Source: Mycobacterium sp. ITM-2016-00316 (lineage in GTDB: Bacteria; Actinomycetota; Actinomycetes; Mycobacteriales; Mycobacteriaceae). Taken from it: a stretch of DNA of 64,000 nucleotides. A program made the position numbers and the translations under genes. Shown in pieces: positions 18,681 to 28,086 of this stretch; position 1 is the stretch's first letter; each line of letters starts with the position of its first letter. The stretch is taken from assembly GCF_002968335.2 (NCBI RefSeq), contig NZ_CP134398.1, forward strand, positions 2,170,001 through 2,234,000, read 5' to 3'. Under the pieces are notes generated by a model. That model saw nothing but the letters and a program-made list of their open reading frames with translations. It did not search any database and had not been told where the DNA came from.

Positions 18681-18695
18681 TGGTTCAATCAAGGC

Positions 18696-19115
18696 GTGCT
18701 GAGCATCGAAGAGATCTCCGACCGCCTGGAAATCCAGCAGCTGCTGGTCGACTACTCCACCGCCATCGACGCGCGGCGCTTCGATGATCTGGACCGGGTG
18801 TTCACCCCGGACGCCTATATCGACTACCGCGCCATGGGCGGGGTGGACGGGCGCTACCCGGAGGTGAAGGCCTGGCTGGCCCAGGTGCTGCCGAACTTCC
18901 CGGCCTATGCCCACATGCTCGGCAACTTCGACGTGAAGATCGACGGTGACAGCGCGACCTCGCGCACGCTGTGCTTCAACCCGATGGTGCTTGGCGGCGA
19001 CGAGAAACAGGTCCTGTTCTGCGGGCTCTGGTATGACGACGAGTTCGTCCGCACCGCCGACGGCTGGCGGATGACCCGGCGCGTCGAAGAGAAGTGCTTC
19101 GACCGGGTGGTCTGA
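18696..19115 (+). CDS. SnoaL-like / NTF2-fold protein (Rv2910c-like)
   Basis: A 139-residue protein with the cone-shaped NTF2 fold pattern: N-terminal helix EISDRLEIQQLLVDYSTAID, followed by DDLDRVFTPDAYIDYRAMGG and a beta-rich C-terminus WRMTRRVEEKCFDR. Members are polyketide cyclases, dehydratases or ligand binders, so no reaction can be assigned. Start GTG lies 16 bp after the M42 gene with no obvious Shine-Dalgarno. Its place between dacB and rpsP matches Rv2910c. Confidence 0.82.
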   Translation: MLSIEEISDRLEIQQLLVDYSTAIDARRFDDLDRVFTPDAYIDYRAMGGVDGRYPEVKAWLAQVLPNFPAYAHMLGNFDVKIDGDSATSRTLCFNPMVLGGDEKQVLFCGLWYDDEFVRTADGWRMTRRVEEKCFDRVV

Positions 19116-19141
19116 CCGGGATTTGGGGCGATAACCCCTGC

Positions 19142-19283
19142 TCTGGCACAATGGGCGGCTGTCCCGCGCGCGACACGTTAGATGAGCCGCGCGCCGGTCA
19201 CACACGTAAGGCAAAACCGGACCGGGCAACCCGCCCGAGTCGCTGAATTGCAAGCGTGGCAATCACAGGAGAACCGCTTCACC
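19142..19283 (+). promoter_or_regulatory. rpsP promoter and 131-nt leader
   Basis: TCTGGCACAAT (19142-19152) is an extended -10-like element, identical to the one upstream of rplS. It ends 132 nt before the rpsP ATG, leaving a long leader. Inside the leader ACACGTTAGAT (19173-19183) has a 10-of-11 match in the rplS leader. An in-frame ATG at 19182 would extend rpsP by 34 residues but has no orthologue-like sequence; the true start follows CAGGAGAA. Confidence 0.5.
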
Positions 19284-19763
19284 ATGGCTGTCAAGATCAA
19301 ACTCGCCCGCTTCGGCAAGATCCGCAACCCCCAGTACCGCATCTCGGTCGCCGACGCGCGCAACCGCCGCGACGGACGCGCCATCGAGGTCATCGGCAAG
19401 TACCAGCCGAAAGAAGAGCCCAGCCTGATCGAGATCGACTCGGAGCGCGTGCAGTACTGGCTGAGCGTCGGTGCCCAGCCCACCGAGCCCGTGTTGGCAC
19501 TGCTGAAGATCACCGGTGACTGGCAGAAGTTCAAGGGTCTGCCGGGCGCCGAGGGCACCCTGCGGGTCAAGGAGCCCAAGCCGTCCAAGCTGGACCTGTT
19601 CAACGCCGCGCTGGCCGCCGCCGACAATGCGCCCACCGGTGAGGCCACCCAGCTCAAGAAGAAGAAGGCCCCGGCCAAGAAGGCCGAAGAGGCTGAGACC
19701 ACCGAGGCCGCCGAGGCCGAGGCTCCGGCCGCAGAGCCCGCCGCAGAGCCCGCCGCAGAATGA
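19284..19763 (+). CDS. rpsP: 30S ribosomal protein S16
   Basis: A 159-residue S16, starting [20 protein letters not shown], the standard S16 N-terminus that fixes the start. The core of about 110 residues is followed by a Lys-rich then Ala/Glu/Pro-rich tail ([22 protein letters not shown]) common in actinobacterial S16. It heads the rpsP-khpA-rimM-trmD operon and overlaps khpA by ATGA. Confidence 0.97.
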   Translation: MAVKIKLARFGKIRNPQYRISVADARNRRDGRAIEVIGKYQPKEEPSLIEIDSERVQYWLSVGAQPTEPVLALLKITGDWQKFKGLPGAEGTLRVKEPKPSKLDLFNAALAAADNAPTGEATQLKKKKAPAKKAEEAETTEAAEAEAPAAEPAAEPAAE

Positions 19764-20002
19764 GCACCGTCGTCGTCGACGCCGTCGAACACCTCGTTCG
19801 CGGGATCGTCGACAACCCCGACGACGTGCGGGTCGACCTGGTGACCAACCGGCGTGGCCGCACCGTCGAGGTGCACGTACATCCCGATGACCTGGGCAAG
19901 GTCATCGGCCGCGGCGGACGTACCGCAACTGCGCTGCGCACACTGGTCGCCGGTATCGGCGGCCGCGGGATCCGCGTCGACGTGGTGGACACCGACCAGT
20001 AG
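19760..20002 (+). CDS. khpA: KH-domain RNA-binding protein KhpA
   Basis: An 80-residue single KH-domain protein of the KhpA family. The GxxG loop is in [12 protein letters not shown]. It is thought to bind RNA with KhpB and influence cell division and translation in other bacteria. Syntenic with Rv2908c, between rpsP and rimM, with a 4-bp overlap to rpsP. Confidence 0.93.
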   Translation: MSTVVVDAVEHLVRGIVDNPDDVRVDLVTNRRGRTVEVHVHPDDLGKVIGRGGRTATALRTLVAGIGGRGIRVDVVDTDQ

Positions 20003-20004
20003 TA

Positions 20005-20031
20005 CGGCGGGCAGAGCGAAGCGACCGGGGA
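20005..20031 (+). repeat. Short repeat GCGGGC..GCGAAGCGACC, copy 1
   Basis: This 27-bp element with core AGAGCGAAGCGACC fills most of the 35-bp khpA-rimM gap and supplies the purine-rich GGGGAG in front of rimM. A near copy lies after trmD at 21253-21280, and an inverted one inside a coding region at 42802-42822. Confidence 0.55.
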
Positions 20032-20037
20032 GTACGG

Positions 20038-20565
20038 ATGGAGCTGGTCATCGGGCGGATCGCCAAGGCCCACGGCGTCACCGGCGAGGTCGTCGTCGAC
20101 GTCCGCACCGATGACCCGGAGGCCCGGTTCGCCCGCGGTTCGGTGCTCCGCGGGCGTAAGCCCCGCGGGGGACCGGAGCGCAGTTTCGTCATCGACACGG
20201 TCCGCGAGCACGGTGGCCGACTGCTGGTGCGCCTCAACGGGATCGGCGATCGCAATGCCGCCGACGAACTGCGCGGCACACTGTTCCTCGTCGAATCCGG
20301 GGACCTGCCACCCATCGAGGACCCCGACGAGTTCTACGACCACCAACTCGAGGGCCTGGCCGTGCGCACTGTCGCCGGTGAGGCCGTCGGCACGGTGACC
20401 GAGGTGCTGCACACCGCGGCCGGGGAACTGCTGTCGATCAAGAGGCCCGAGGGCACCGAACTGCTGGTGCCGTTCGTCAGTGCCATCGTCACCGCCGTGT
20501 CACTGGCCGAGGGCACCGTGGACATCGATCCGCCCGAGGGTCTGCTCAACCTCGAAGATCTGTAG
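20038..20565 (+). CDS. rimM: 16S rRNA processing protein RimM
   Basis: A 175-residue 30S maturation factor binding S19. The N-terminal beta-barrel begins [17 protein letters not shown] and the C-terminal PRC-barrel includes [11 protein letters not shown] and [13 protein letters not shown]. The position between khpA and trmD is universal in this group. Confidence 0.95.
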   Translation: MELVIGRIAKAHGVTGEVVVDVRTDDPEARFARGSVLRGRKPRGGPERSFVIDTVREHGGRLLVRLNGIGDRNAADELRGTLFLVESGDLPPIEDPDEFYDHQLEGLAVRTVAGEAVGTVTEVLHTAAGELLSIKRPEGTELLVPFVSAIVTAVSLAEGTVDIDPPEGLLNLEDL

Positions 20566-20572
20566 GGACCGC

Positions 20573-21247
20573 ATGCGGATCGACGTCGTCACGATTTTCC
20601 CCGCCTATCTCGACGCGCTGCAGCAGGCATTGCCGGGCAAGGCGATTGCGTCCGGCATCGTGGCACTCGGTGTGCACGATCTGCGTGAGTGGACCCACGA
20701 TGTGCACCGGTCGGTGGACGATTCGCCATACGGTGGCGGCCCCGGCATGGTCATGAAGGCCCCGGTGTGGGGTGCAGCCCTCGACGACATCTGTTCGGCG
20801 GACACACTTCTGGTGGTGCCGACACCGGCGGGCCGCCCGTTCACGCAGGCCACGGCACACCGGTGGAGCACCGAGGCGCATCTGGTGTTCGCGTGCGGAC
20901 GCTATGAGGGCATCGACCAACGGGTCGCCGATGACGCGGCGCGACGGATGCGGGTCGAAGAGGTGTCCATCGGTGACTACGTGCTCGCCGGCGGTGAATC
21001 GGCGGTCCTGGTGATGGTCGAGGCCGTGGTGCGTCTGTTGCCCGAGGTGCTCGGCAATCCCGCATCGCATCAAGACGATTCGCACTCGAATGGTTTGTTG
21101 GAAGGCCCCAGCTACACCCGGCCGCCGGTGTGGCGAGACCTGGAGGTGCCACCGGTGCTGCTGTCCGGGGACCACGCCAAGATCGATGCCTGGCGCCACG
21201 AGCAGTCGCTGCAGCGCACCCGTGATCGCAGACCCGACCTGCTCTAG
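20573..21247 (+). CDS. trmD: tRNA (guanine-N1-)-methyltransferase TrmD
   Basis: A 224-residue SPOUT methyltransferase making m1G37 in tRNA. Motifs: [10 protein letters not shown] start, [11 protein letters not shown], and the knot [11 protein letters not shown]. The ATG at 20573, 7 bp after rimM, begins the conserved N-terminus; the open frame upstream is not homologous. Confidence 0.96.
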   Translation: MRIDVVTIFPAYLDALQQALPGKAIASGIVALGVHDLREWTHDVHRSVDDSPYGGGPGMVMKAPVWGAALDDICSADTLLVVPTPAGRPFTQATAHRWSTEAHLVFACGRYEGIDQRVADDAARRMRVEEVSIGDYVLAGGESAVLVMVEAVVRLLPEVLGNPASHQDDSHSNGLLEGPSYTRPPVWRDLEVPPVLLSGDHAKIDAWRHEQSLQRTRDRRPDLL

Positions 21248-21252
21248 TTTTT

Positions 21253-21280
21253 CGGCGGGCTGAAGCGAAGCGACCCGGGA
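21253..21280 (+). repeat. Short repeat GCGGGC..GCGAAGCGACC, copy 2
   Basis: CGGCGGGCTGAAGCGAAGC plus CGACCCGGGA, nearly identical to the element at 20005-20031. It sits between the convergent trmD and lppW genes. Confidence 0.55.
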
Positions 21281-21281
21281 A

Positions 21282-22217
21282 TTAGATCCGGCCGCCGGGG
21301 AAGATCGTCTGCACCGCTTCGGTGATGGTCCGTCGCGCCTCCTCAGCGCCGGCCGGCTGCATCGAACTGATGGCCATCACATAGCGCCGCTCCGGACCGA
21401 CCACACCGGTGGACAGGTGCATCCAGTCCGCACCGATGCAGCACATCCAGCCCTGTTTGACCGCGACCGGTTCGGCGAACAGACCTTCCGGGATGCCGAA
21501 CCGCTGCGGGTAGACACCGCCGGGCACCATGCCGTCGGGTGCCGTGGGTGTCGACTGCGCCAGGTTGGACAGGATGATGCTGGCCCGCTCCGACGGCAGC
21601 CCGCCGGTACCCGCCAACAGCATGTCGTAATAGCGCACCAGGTCGGTCACCGTGCTGATGGTGTTGAACCAGCGACCGTTGGCGCGCGTCGAGCCCAGCC
21701 CGTAGCGCTGGACGACCCGGTCGATGATCGCGCTGCCGCCGCTGCGGTTCCAGAACACCTCGGCGGCGCTGTCATCGGAGGACCGCAACATCACGTCGAG
21801 CATGGTGCGGTCCTCGGGGCTCAGCGTGGTGTCCCCGTTGGCCTCCTGGAGCAGCAGGTCGTCGGCGATGAAGAGCTTGACCACCGAGGCGATCGCGATG
21901 GCGTTGTTGCGGCCGTTGGTCACGAGCTGGCCGGTGTTGCGGTCCAGCACTGCCACGGTGATATCGGCCCCGGCCTCGGCGGCGTCGGCGGTGGCCTGCA
22001 CCTCGCGGTTCTTCAGCCCCTCGAATGTTCCGGTCGGCCTCTCCGGCGGCGCTTCGGGTAGGGGCGCGGAGGAGCCCAGCGGTGCGACCACGGTGAGTCC
22101 TGGCGCGGTGGGCGGTGGCGGCGGGCTGCCGTACACCTGCGCTTCGCACCCGGAAATCGTGGCAGCCCCACACACAGCTGCCACGGCCACCGCCAGAAAC
22201 GTCGACGGCCGCGGCAT
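21282..22217 (-). CDS. lppW: Lipoprotein LppW, serine beta-lactamase-like fold
   Basis: A 311-residue putative lipoprotein. The signal ends in a lipobox ISGC (about residues 21-24), followed by a Pro-rich linker. The body resembles class A beta-lactamase-like serine hydrolases: SVVK (SxxK) and a SSDDSA region, but a clear KTG is absent (VKQGW), so enzyme activity is doubtful. Convergent with trmD, as Rv2905 is with trmD in M. tuberculosis. Confidence 0.85.
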   Translation of the reverse strand: MPRPSTFLAVAVAAVCGAATISGCEAQVYGSPPPPPTAPGLTVVAPLGSSAPLPEAPPERPTGTFEGLKNREVQATADAAEAGADITVAVLDRNTGQLVTNGRNNAIAIASVVKLFIADDLLLQEANGDTTLSPEDRTMLDVMLRSSDDSAAEVFWNRSGGSAIIDRVVQRYGLGSTRANGRWFNTISTVTDLVRYYDMLLAGTGGLPSERASIILSNLAQSTPTAPDGMVPGGVYPQRFGIPEGLFAEPVAVKQGWMCCIGADWMHLSTGVVGPERRYVMAISSMQPAGAEEARRTITEAVQTIFPGGRI

Positions 22218-22390
22218 GCGTTCCTCCAGGGGATGGTGAGGGGGCGGGGAATCCCGGCCACGATGTCGGAACGTCTACCCCGGATACGGGTAGCGTAACC
22301 ACCGTCGGCTACCCGCGCGCGCCCCGGGAGGGCGCGGCGTTCGGTGACCGGCCCGGTGCTCAAGGCGACGATTTCGCCTCGTGCGCCGCG

Positions 22391-22531
22391 TCTGGCACAA
22401 TTGAGCAGTTGTCTGCGCAGGTTCACCCCTGCTGCGGAGACGAACACGTCAGATCCGCCCGAATACGTCGGTTCGGCCGCGCGTAACCGCGCAGCCCATG
22501 AAGAGCCGCCAACAGCAAGGAAGAGTCACCG
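22391..22531 (+). promoter_or_regulatory. rplS promoter and 130-nt leader
   Basis: TCTGGCACAAT (22391-22401), identical to the rpsP promoter element, ends 131 nt before the rplS ATG. The leader contains ACACGTCAGAT (22444-22454), matching the rpsP leader at 10 of 11 bases. The rest of the 314-bp lppW-rplS gap (22218-22390) shows no gene and should contain the divergent lppW promoter. Confidence 0.5.
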
Positions 22532-22873
22532 ATGAACACGCTTGACTTCGTCGACAAGGCGTCGCTGCGCGACGACATCCCGGCATTCGGCCCCGGCGAC
22601 ACCGTCAACGTGCACGTCAAGGTCATCGAGGGCTCCAAGGAGCGCATCCAGGTCTTCAAGGGTGTCGTGCTGCGCCGCCAGAACGGTGGGATCAGCGAGA
22701 CCTTCACCGTCCGCAAGGAGAGCTACGGCGTGGGCGTCGAGCGGACCTTCCCGGTGCACTCGCCCAACATCGACCACATCGACGTCGTGACCCGCGGCGA
22801 CGTGCGTCGCGCCAAGCTGTACTACCTGCGCGATCTGCGTGGCAAGAAGGCGAAGATCAAGGAGAAGCGCTGA
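22532..22873 (+). CDS. rplS: 50S ribosomal protein L19
   Basis: A 113-residue L19, with typical [15 protein letters not shown] and the basic end [29 protein letters not shown] precedes the ATG. It is followed by lepB and rnhB as in all mycobacteria. Confidence 0.97.
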   Translation: MNTLDFVDKASLRDDIPAFGPGDTVNVHVKVIEGSKERIQVFKGVVLRRQNGGISETFTVRKESYGVGVERTFPVHSPNIDHIDVVTRGDVRRAKLYYLRDLRGKKAKIKEKR

Positions 22874-22922
22874 CGCTGATCGTGTCAGGTGCGCGCACCA
22901 CGACACGCTCGCTCAGGCTGTC

Positions 22923-22939
22923 AGGCTGGTCCCCAGCCT
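22923..22939 (+). terminator. Small stem-loop between rplS and lepB
   Basis: AGGCTGG and CCAGCCT form a perfect 7-bp stem with a TCC loop, 50 bp after rplS and just before the lepB -10. No U-run follows. It may partially terminate rplS transcripts; a weak call. Confidence 0.3.
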
Positions 22940-22946
22940 CGCTGGC

Positions 22947-22952
22947 TACCCT
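22947..22952 (+). promoter_or_regulatory. -10 element for leaderless lepB
   Basis: TACCCT fits TANNNT and is followed after exactly 6 nt by the lepB GTG, the same geometry as ffh and the gene at 39294. Confidence 0.55.
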
Positions 22953-22958
22953 GATGCC

Positions 22959-23786
22959 GTGACCGACGAAGCCGAGGACGCCGCTTCCGCTGAGACCGCC
23001 GAATCCGCCACCGGATCGGACACGGAAGCGGAGCAGGAGCCGAAGAAGAAGCACGGCGCGCTGCGCGAGGGCGCCATCCTGGTCACCATCGCGCTGGTTC
23101 TCTATTACGTGATGCTGACCTTTGTGGCGCGTCCATACCTGATTCCCTCGGAATCGATGGAGCCCACGCTGCACGGCTGCCCGGGCTGCGTCGGTGACCG
23201 GATCATGGTGGACAAGCTCACCTACCGGTTCACCGAGCCCGAACCCGGTGACGTTGTCGTCTTCAAGGGCCCGCCGAACTGGAACATCGGCTACAAGTCG
23301 ATCCGTTCGGACAACCCGGCGATCAAGGTGGTCCAGGACGCGCTGTCCTTCGTCGGGTTCGTGCCGCCCGACGAGAACGACCTCGTCAAGCGGGTCATCG
23401 CGGTGGGCGGACAGACGGTGCAGTGCCGCGCCGACACCGGCCTGACCGTCGACGGCAAGAAGCTCGTCGAACCGTATTTGGACTCGGTCACCATGAACGC
23501 CGACGCCGAGGTCTATCCCTGCCTGGGCAACGAGTTCGGACCGGTCAAGGTGCCGGAGAACAAGCTGTGGGTGATGGGCGACAACCGGACCCACTCCGCC
23601 GACTCGCGGTCGCGCTGCTCCAATCTGCCCGGCGACGCCCGGCGTGGCCTCATCTGCACCGGTGACCCGGAGGCCGGCACCGTTCCCGTCGACAATGTGA
23701 TCGGCAAGGCGCGCTTCATCGCCTGGCCGCCGTCGCGGTGGGGTGGCGTGAGCAGTACCAATCCGCAGACGGCATCGGCCGATTAG
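22959..23786 (+). CDS. lepB: Signal peptidase I
   Basis: A 275-residue membrane protease that removes signal peptides from exported proteins. An acidic N-terminus ([11 protein letters not shown]) is followed by a single membrane anchor ([20 protein letters not shown]). The catalytic Ser lies in PSESMEPT and the Lys in [20 protein letters not shown] is the conserved box D/E. I chose GTG 22959 because of the -10 geometry; the open frame to 22839 is antisense-like and overlaps rplS. Confidence 0.94.
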   Translation: MTDEAEDAASAETAESATGSDTEAEQEPKKKHGALREGAILVTIALVLYYVMLTFVARPYLIPSESMEPTLHGCPGCVGDRIMVDKLTYRFTEPEPGDVVVFKGPPNWNIGYKSIRSDNPAIKVVQDALSFVGFVPPDENDLVKRVIAVGGQTVQCRADTGLTVDGKKLVEPYLDSVTMNADAEVYPCLGNEFGPVKVPENKLWVMGDNRTHSADSRSRCSNLPGDARRGLICTGDPEAGTVPVDNVIGKARFIAWPPSRWGGVSSTNPQTASAD

Positions 23787-23800
23787 GAGTTCCGGCGTTG

Positions 23801-24532
23801 CCGGCGAGTTGGCCCCCCAGAACAGTGATCCGCAGGTCCGGCCTGCGCACTCTGGAATCCGCGCTGTACCGCAACGGCCTCGGGCCGGTGGCCGGCGTCG
23901 ATGAGGTCGGTCGCGGTGCGTGCGCTGGGCCACTGGTGGTGGCGTCCTGCGTGCTGGGTCCGAACCGCTTGACCAGCCTTGCCGCACTGGATGATTCGAA
24001 GAAGCTCAACGAGGCCGAGCGGGAACGGCTGTTCCCGCTGATCCGCCGGTACGCGCTGGCCTATCACGTGGTGTTCATTCCCTCGGTCGAGGTGGACCGC
24101 CGCGGGGTGCACCACGCGAACATCGAGGGGATGCGCAGAGCGGTGGCAGGACTGCCGTTGCGGCCCGGCTACGTGCTCTCCGACGGCTTCCGGGTACCGG
24201 GACTGCCGATGCCCTCGCTGCCGGTGATCGGCGGCGACGCCGCGGCGGCCTGCATCGCGGCCGCCAGCGTGCTGGCCAAGGTGAGCAGGGATCGACTGAT
24301 GGTGGCGATGGAGACCGAACACCCCGGATACGGCTTCGCCGAGCACAAGGGCTACAGCACGCCCGTGCACATGTCGGCGCTGGCGGAACGGGGTCCCTGC
24401 AGCGAGCACCGCTATTCCTTTGCGAATGTGCGGCGGGTCGCGGGCTCGGGTGCGACAGCGCGCCGCTTGGATGGTTCCGCGGTGTGGGGAATGATGGAGA
24501 CCAACCTAGACGAAGGACAGCAGAGCAGATGA
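23801..24532 (+). CDS. rnhB: Ribonuclease HII
   Basis: A 243-residue RNase HII that cuts RNA in RNA-DNA hybrids. Signature [13 protein letters not shown] holds catalytic acidic residues; DDSKKLN and HKGYSTPVH follow. The start is inferred to be TTG at 23801: an AGGAG lies about 9 nt upstream and the N-terminus [15 protein letters not shown] lines up with the remembered M. tuberculosis start [18 protein letters not shown] at 23825 is the alternative. Confidence 0.93.
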   Translation, partial: PASWPPRTVIRRSGLRTLESALYRNGLGPVAGVDEVGRGACAGPLVVASCVLGPNRLTSLAALDDSKKLNEAERERLFPLIRRYALAYHVVFIPSVEVDRRGVHHANIEGMRRAVAGLPLRPGYVLSDGFRVPGLPMPSLPVIGGDAAAACIAAASVLAKVSRDRLMVAMETEHPGYGFAEHKGYSTPVHMSALAERGPCSEHRYSFANVRRVAGSGATARRLDGSAVWGMMETNLDEGQQSR

Positions 24533-24834
24533 GTGCCGAGGATCTCGAAAAGTACGAAACCGAGATGGAGCTCTCGCTGTACCGCGAGTACAAGGACATC
24601 GTCGGACAGTTCAGCTACGTGGTGGAGACCGAACGCCGCTTCTATCTGGCCAACAGCGTCGAGATGGTGCCGCGTAACGCCGACGGTGAGGTCTATTTCG
24701 AGCTGCGCCTGGCGGACGCCTGGGTGTGGGACATGTACCGCCCGGCCCGCTTCGTCAAGCAGGTCCGCGTCATCACCTTCAAGGACGTCAACATCGAAGA
24801 GGTGGAGAAGCCGGAACTGCGGCTGCCCGACTGA
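24529..24834 (+). CDS. DUF2469 protein (Rv2901c-like)
   Basis: A 101-residue acidic protein almost universal in actinobacteria and always next to rnhB, but of unknown function. Starts [20 protein letters not shown] and ends [13 protein letters not shown] overlaps the rnhB stop (ATGA). It is the last gene of the conserved core before the 27-kb accessory block. Confidence 0.92.
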   Translation: MSAEDLEKYETEMELSLYREYKDIVGQFSYVVETERRFYLANSVEMVPRNADGEVYFELRLADAWVWDMYRPARFVKQVRVITFKDVNIEEVEKPELRLPD

Positions 24835-24853
24835 AGCGTGGACCGTCTGAAAA

Positions 24854-26812
24854 CTAATTTCCGGCAACGGGTTTGGTCAGGTCGTACAGCGTCACACCGT
24901 CGACGGTCACCGGTGCGAAGCTCTGCTTGACCCACTCCTTGATGCGTTCGGCTTCCGTCGAGCGGTTCACTCCGGGCGGCGTGAGCGGCTTGCCGGAGTC
25001 GCCCGTGTTCCTGGGCATGCCCAGGCCCGTCGATTCGATGTAGTAGTGCACACGGCCGTCGGCGACGTGATCCTGGAACTGCTCCAGCGTGGGAGCCGGG
25101 TCCGCGGACCCGAACCCGCCGAGCGCCATCACCGGCAGGCCGGTGGCCAGCTGGTAATAGCCGGCTTCGGTGGAGCCCGGCATCGCGGCGATCCAGGTGA
25201 AACGCTCACTGTCGGCCGACAGCGTGGCGGCCACCTCGGCAGAGACCTCGTTGGTGGTGTCCATCGGCCCGCCGCCGGGGCCGGGCATGCCGGGCAAGCC
25301 CTGTCCGGGCACCTGCGGGCCCGCCGTCACCACACCGCCGGTATGGGACGTGCTGATGGTCTGTATCGAATAGGACAGCGGACCCGCGAGGGCCACGGCC
25401 AGTGCGGTACCGGCAGCAACGGACTGGATTCGCGGGCGGCGCAGCGTCGGTAGAGCGGTGATCGCCAGAGCTGTCGCAGCAAGGATCGCCGCAGCCAGCA
25501 CAACCCAGCGCAGCCAGCCGACAAAGTCAGGCGTGCGGGTGAGCAGTACCCAGGACCATGCTCCGGTTACCGCGACGGTTGCCGCGAGTGTCATTGCAGC
25601 CCAGGTATTTTCCCGGCGATTCCACAGATCGACAGCACCGATTCCCACCAGGGCGGCAACGGCCGGTGCCAGCGCAACGGTGTAGTAGTCGTGAAACAGC
25701 CCGGACATGAAGCTGAACACACCTGCGGTACCGATCAGCCAGCCACCCCACACCAGATACTGTGCGCGATGCGCATCGGTGCGCGGCCGGCGCCAGGCCA
25801 CGATCAGGCCGACGGCCAGCACGATGAGGGCGGCCGGCAGCAACCAGGAGATCTGAGCGCCCGACTCCCCGGTGAACATCCGGGTGATACCGGGGTTCCC
25901 GAACGGGCTGAAACCACCACTGTCCATCTCGGGTGTGGGTCCGGCGCCACCCCCGGGGGTGTTGCTGTCTCCGCCCATGAGGCGGCCCAATCCGTTGTAG
26001 CCGAGGGTCAGATCGAGAAAGCTGTTGTTTTCTGATCCACCGATATAGGGACGGCTGTCGGCGGGCCAGAGTTCGACGAGCAGCACCCACCATCCTGCCG
26101 TGACGACCATCGCGCCCAGCCCCGCGATCAACTGCGCGAACCGGATACGCAGCCGTGGCGTACCGGCGATCAGATAGGTCAGGGCCAGCCCCGGTATGAC
26201 GAGCAGGATCTGTAGCTGTTTGGTCAAGAAGCCCACACCGAGCAGTGCGCCGCACAGCACCAACCAGCGAGTGCGACCGTCGGAGACGGCGCGCAGCAGC
26301 GCCCAGGCCGCGACGATCATCACAAAGACCAGCAGTGCATCGGGATTGTTGTAGCGGAACATCAAGGTGGCTACGGGTGTGAGTGCCAGGGCCGCACCCG
26401 CGATCAGTCCTGCCGCGGGACCGAACTGCTTCTTGATGATGATGTAGAGCAGTGCGACGGACGCCACCCCGAGAAGGACCTGGGGAAGCTGGATCGACCA
26501 GGAGCTGACGCCGAAGATCCGGGCGGAGATCTGCATCGGCCATAGCGAGGCGGGTGGTTTGTCGACGGTGATCGCGTTCGCGGCGTCGGAGGATCCGAAG
26601 AGGAACGCTTTCCAACTCTCGGTGCCGGCCTGCACCGCGGCGGAGTAGAAAGCGTTGGCCCACCCGTTGCGGCTCAGGCCGATGCACCAGAACACCGCGG
26701 TGGCCGCGAGCAGAGCGGCCAGCGCGGGTCGTGCCCACCGCGGATCTGATGGTGGCTCAACGGTATGAGCAGGGATCTCTGCGTGTGTGGTGTCCGCGGA
26801 GGCGGGCATCAT
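24854..26812 (-). CDS. GT39-family membrane glycosyltransferase (ArnT/PMT-like)
   Basis: A 652-residue GT-C enzyme with about 12 hydrophobic segments and a soluble C-terminal domain. The first loop has the family ITVDKPPASLW and RYNNPDALLVF sequences. Such enzymes use polyprenyl-phosphate sugars to glycosylate lipids or cell-wall polymers on the outer face. It overlaps by ATGA with the upstream GT2-GtrA gene, which could supply the lipid-linked sugar and flip it. The acceptor is unknown. An extracellular Gly/Pro/Met-rich stretch (VPGQGLPGMPGPGGG) is unusual. Confidence 0.86.
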   Translation of the reverse strand: MMPASADTTHAEIPAHTVEPPSDPRWARPALAALLAATAVFWCIGLSRNGWANAFYSAAVQAGTESWKAFLFGSSDAANAITVDKPPASLWPMQISARIFGVSSWSIQLPQVLLGVASVALLYIIIKKQFGPAAGLIAGAALALTPVATLMFRYNNPDALLVFVMIVAAWALLRAVSDGRTRWLVLCGALLGVGFLTKQLQILLVIPGLALTYLIAGTPRLRIRFAQLIAGLGAMVVTAGWWVLLVELWPADSRPYIGGSENNSFLDLTLGYNGLGRLMGGDSNTPGGGAGPTPEMDSGGFSPFGNPGITRMFTGESGAQISWLLPAALIVLAVGLIVAWRRPRTDAHRAQYLVWGGWLIGTAGVFSFMSGLFHDYYTVALAPAVAALVGIGAVDLWNRRENTWAAMTLAATVAVTGAWSWVLLTRTPDFVGWLRWVVLAAAILAATALAITALPTLRRPRIQSVAAGTALAVALAGPLSYSIQTISTSHTGGVVTAGPQVPGQGLPGMPGPGGGPMDTTNEVSAEVAATLSADSERFTWIAAMPGSTEAGYYQLATGLPVMALGGFGSADPAPTLEQFQDHVADGRVHYYIESTGLGMPRNTGDSGKPLTPPGVNRSTEAERIKEWVKQSFAPVTVDGVTLYDLTKPVAGN

Positions 26813-28086
26813 GCTCCTCGGTTCGGGTGGAACACCCAGCCTCGCAGCAGCGTGAAGCGCAGCGCGGTCGCGGTGAGGTTGGCGATGATCAGTACCGAGA
26901 GTTCCAGCCAGTGTGGGGTGACGATGACCAGGCTGTGCGCCAGGGCCAGAGATCCACTGGTCAGCGCCAGCGCAAGGGCGAAGACGGTGAGCCCCTCGGC
27001 ATGGTGGCGCAGCATGCCGTCCCGCCCTTGCACGCCGAACGTGAATCGGCGGTTGGCCGCGGTGTTTCCGACTGCCGTCACCAGCAGGGCGATCAGGTTT
27101 GCCGCCTGGGCGCCGGCGGTGGCGTGCAGCAGGGAGAAGATCGTCAGATACGCCAGCGTCGACGCCACCCCGACCGCGGCGAATCGGACACCTTGACGCA
27201 TCAAGCTGCGTGGCGCGGCGGTGCGCCGGCCCGAACCGAGTTGGGCCGCGATATCGCGCACCGGGATCGAGCCATTGGCAAAGCCTTTCAGCATCCGGGC
27301 GATTCCCTTGAGATCCGCTGTCGCGGTGGCGACGATGTCGACGCGGCTGTCGGGGTCATCGACCCAGTCCACCGGAACTTCGTGGATCCGCAGACCAGAC
27401 CGTTCGGCCAGGACCAGCAACTCGGTGTCGAAGAACCATCCGGTATCGGCGACGTGCGGCAGCAGTGTGGCCGCCACATCCGCGCGGATGGCCTTGAATC
27501 CGCATTGTGCGTCGGAGAATTTGGCGGCAAGCGTCGAGCGCAGGATCAGGTTGTAGCAGCGCGAAATGACCTCGCGCTTGGCGCCGCGAACCACCCGTGA
27601 ACTGCGGGCCAGTCGGGTACCGATGGCCAGGTCGGAGTGGCCCGAGATCAACGGGGCCAGCAGCGGCTGCAGGGCGGCCAAGTCGGTGGACAGATCGACA
27701 TCCATGTACGCCAGCACCGGCGCATCCGAGGCAGACCACACGGTGTGCAGGGCACGTCCACGACCCTTCTGCTCCAACCGGATGACCCGGACTCCGTCCA
27801 GTTCATCGGCGAGTTCGGTTGCGATACGCGGGGTGTCGTCGATGCTGGCGTTGTCGGCAATCGTGATCCGCGTGCTGAACGGCAACGTCTCGGCCAGATA
27901 CCGATGTAGGCGACGAATGGAAGCCGCCAGTGCGCCCTGCTCGTTGTACACCGGAACCACCACGTCGACCACCGGCACCCCACGGTCGCGGGCGTGAGCG
28001 CCGGCGTCGGGTCGGGTCACCGGCGTCGACACCGCGAGCCTGTCCACCACGTTCTGAGTCATGACCACATCGTGGGGCGCGGCCAT
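26809..28086 (-). CDS. Bifunctional GT2 glycosyltransferase - GtrA flippase-like protein
   Basis: A 425-residue fusion. Residues about 40-275 are a polyprenol-phosphate sugar synthase-like GT2 domain with VVDVVVPVYNEQG, MDVDLSTDLAAL (DxD) and TGWFFDTELLVLAERSG. Residues about 295-420 are a GtrA-like domain with four membrane segments, implicated in moving lipid-linked sugars across the membrane. It precedes and is translationally coupled to the GT39 gene, making a two-gene glycosylation module. Start ATG 28086 is taken; Met9 at 28062 is possible. Confidence 0.88.
   Translation of the reverse strand: MAAPHDVVMTQNVVDRLAVSTPVTRPDAGAHARDRGVPVVDVVVPVYNEQGALAASIRRLHRYLAETLPFSTRITIADNASIDDTPRIATELADELDGVRVIRLEQKGRGRALHTVWSASDAPVLAYMDVDLSTDLAALQPLLAPLISGHSDLAIGTRLARSSRVVRGAKREVISRCYNLILRSTLAAKFSDAQCGFKAIRADVAATLLPHVADTGWFFDTELLVLAERSGLRIHEVPVDWVDDPDSRVDIVATATADLKGIARMLKGFANGSIPVRDIAAQLGSGRRTAAPRSLMRQGVRFAAVGVASTLAYLTIFSLLHATAGAQAANLIALLVTAVGNTAANRRFTFGVQGRDGMLRHHAEGLTVFALALALTSGSLALAHSLVIVTPHWLELSVLIIANLTATALRFTLLRGWVFHPNRGA

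Noticed and set aside
19182..19283. Upstream in-frame ATG extending rpsP by 34 residues
   Set aside because: S16 starts [11 protein letters not shown] in relatives and a good ribosome binding site precedes 19284; the region is better explained as leader RNA.
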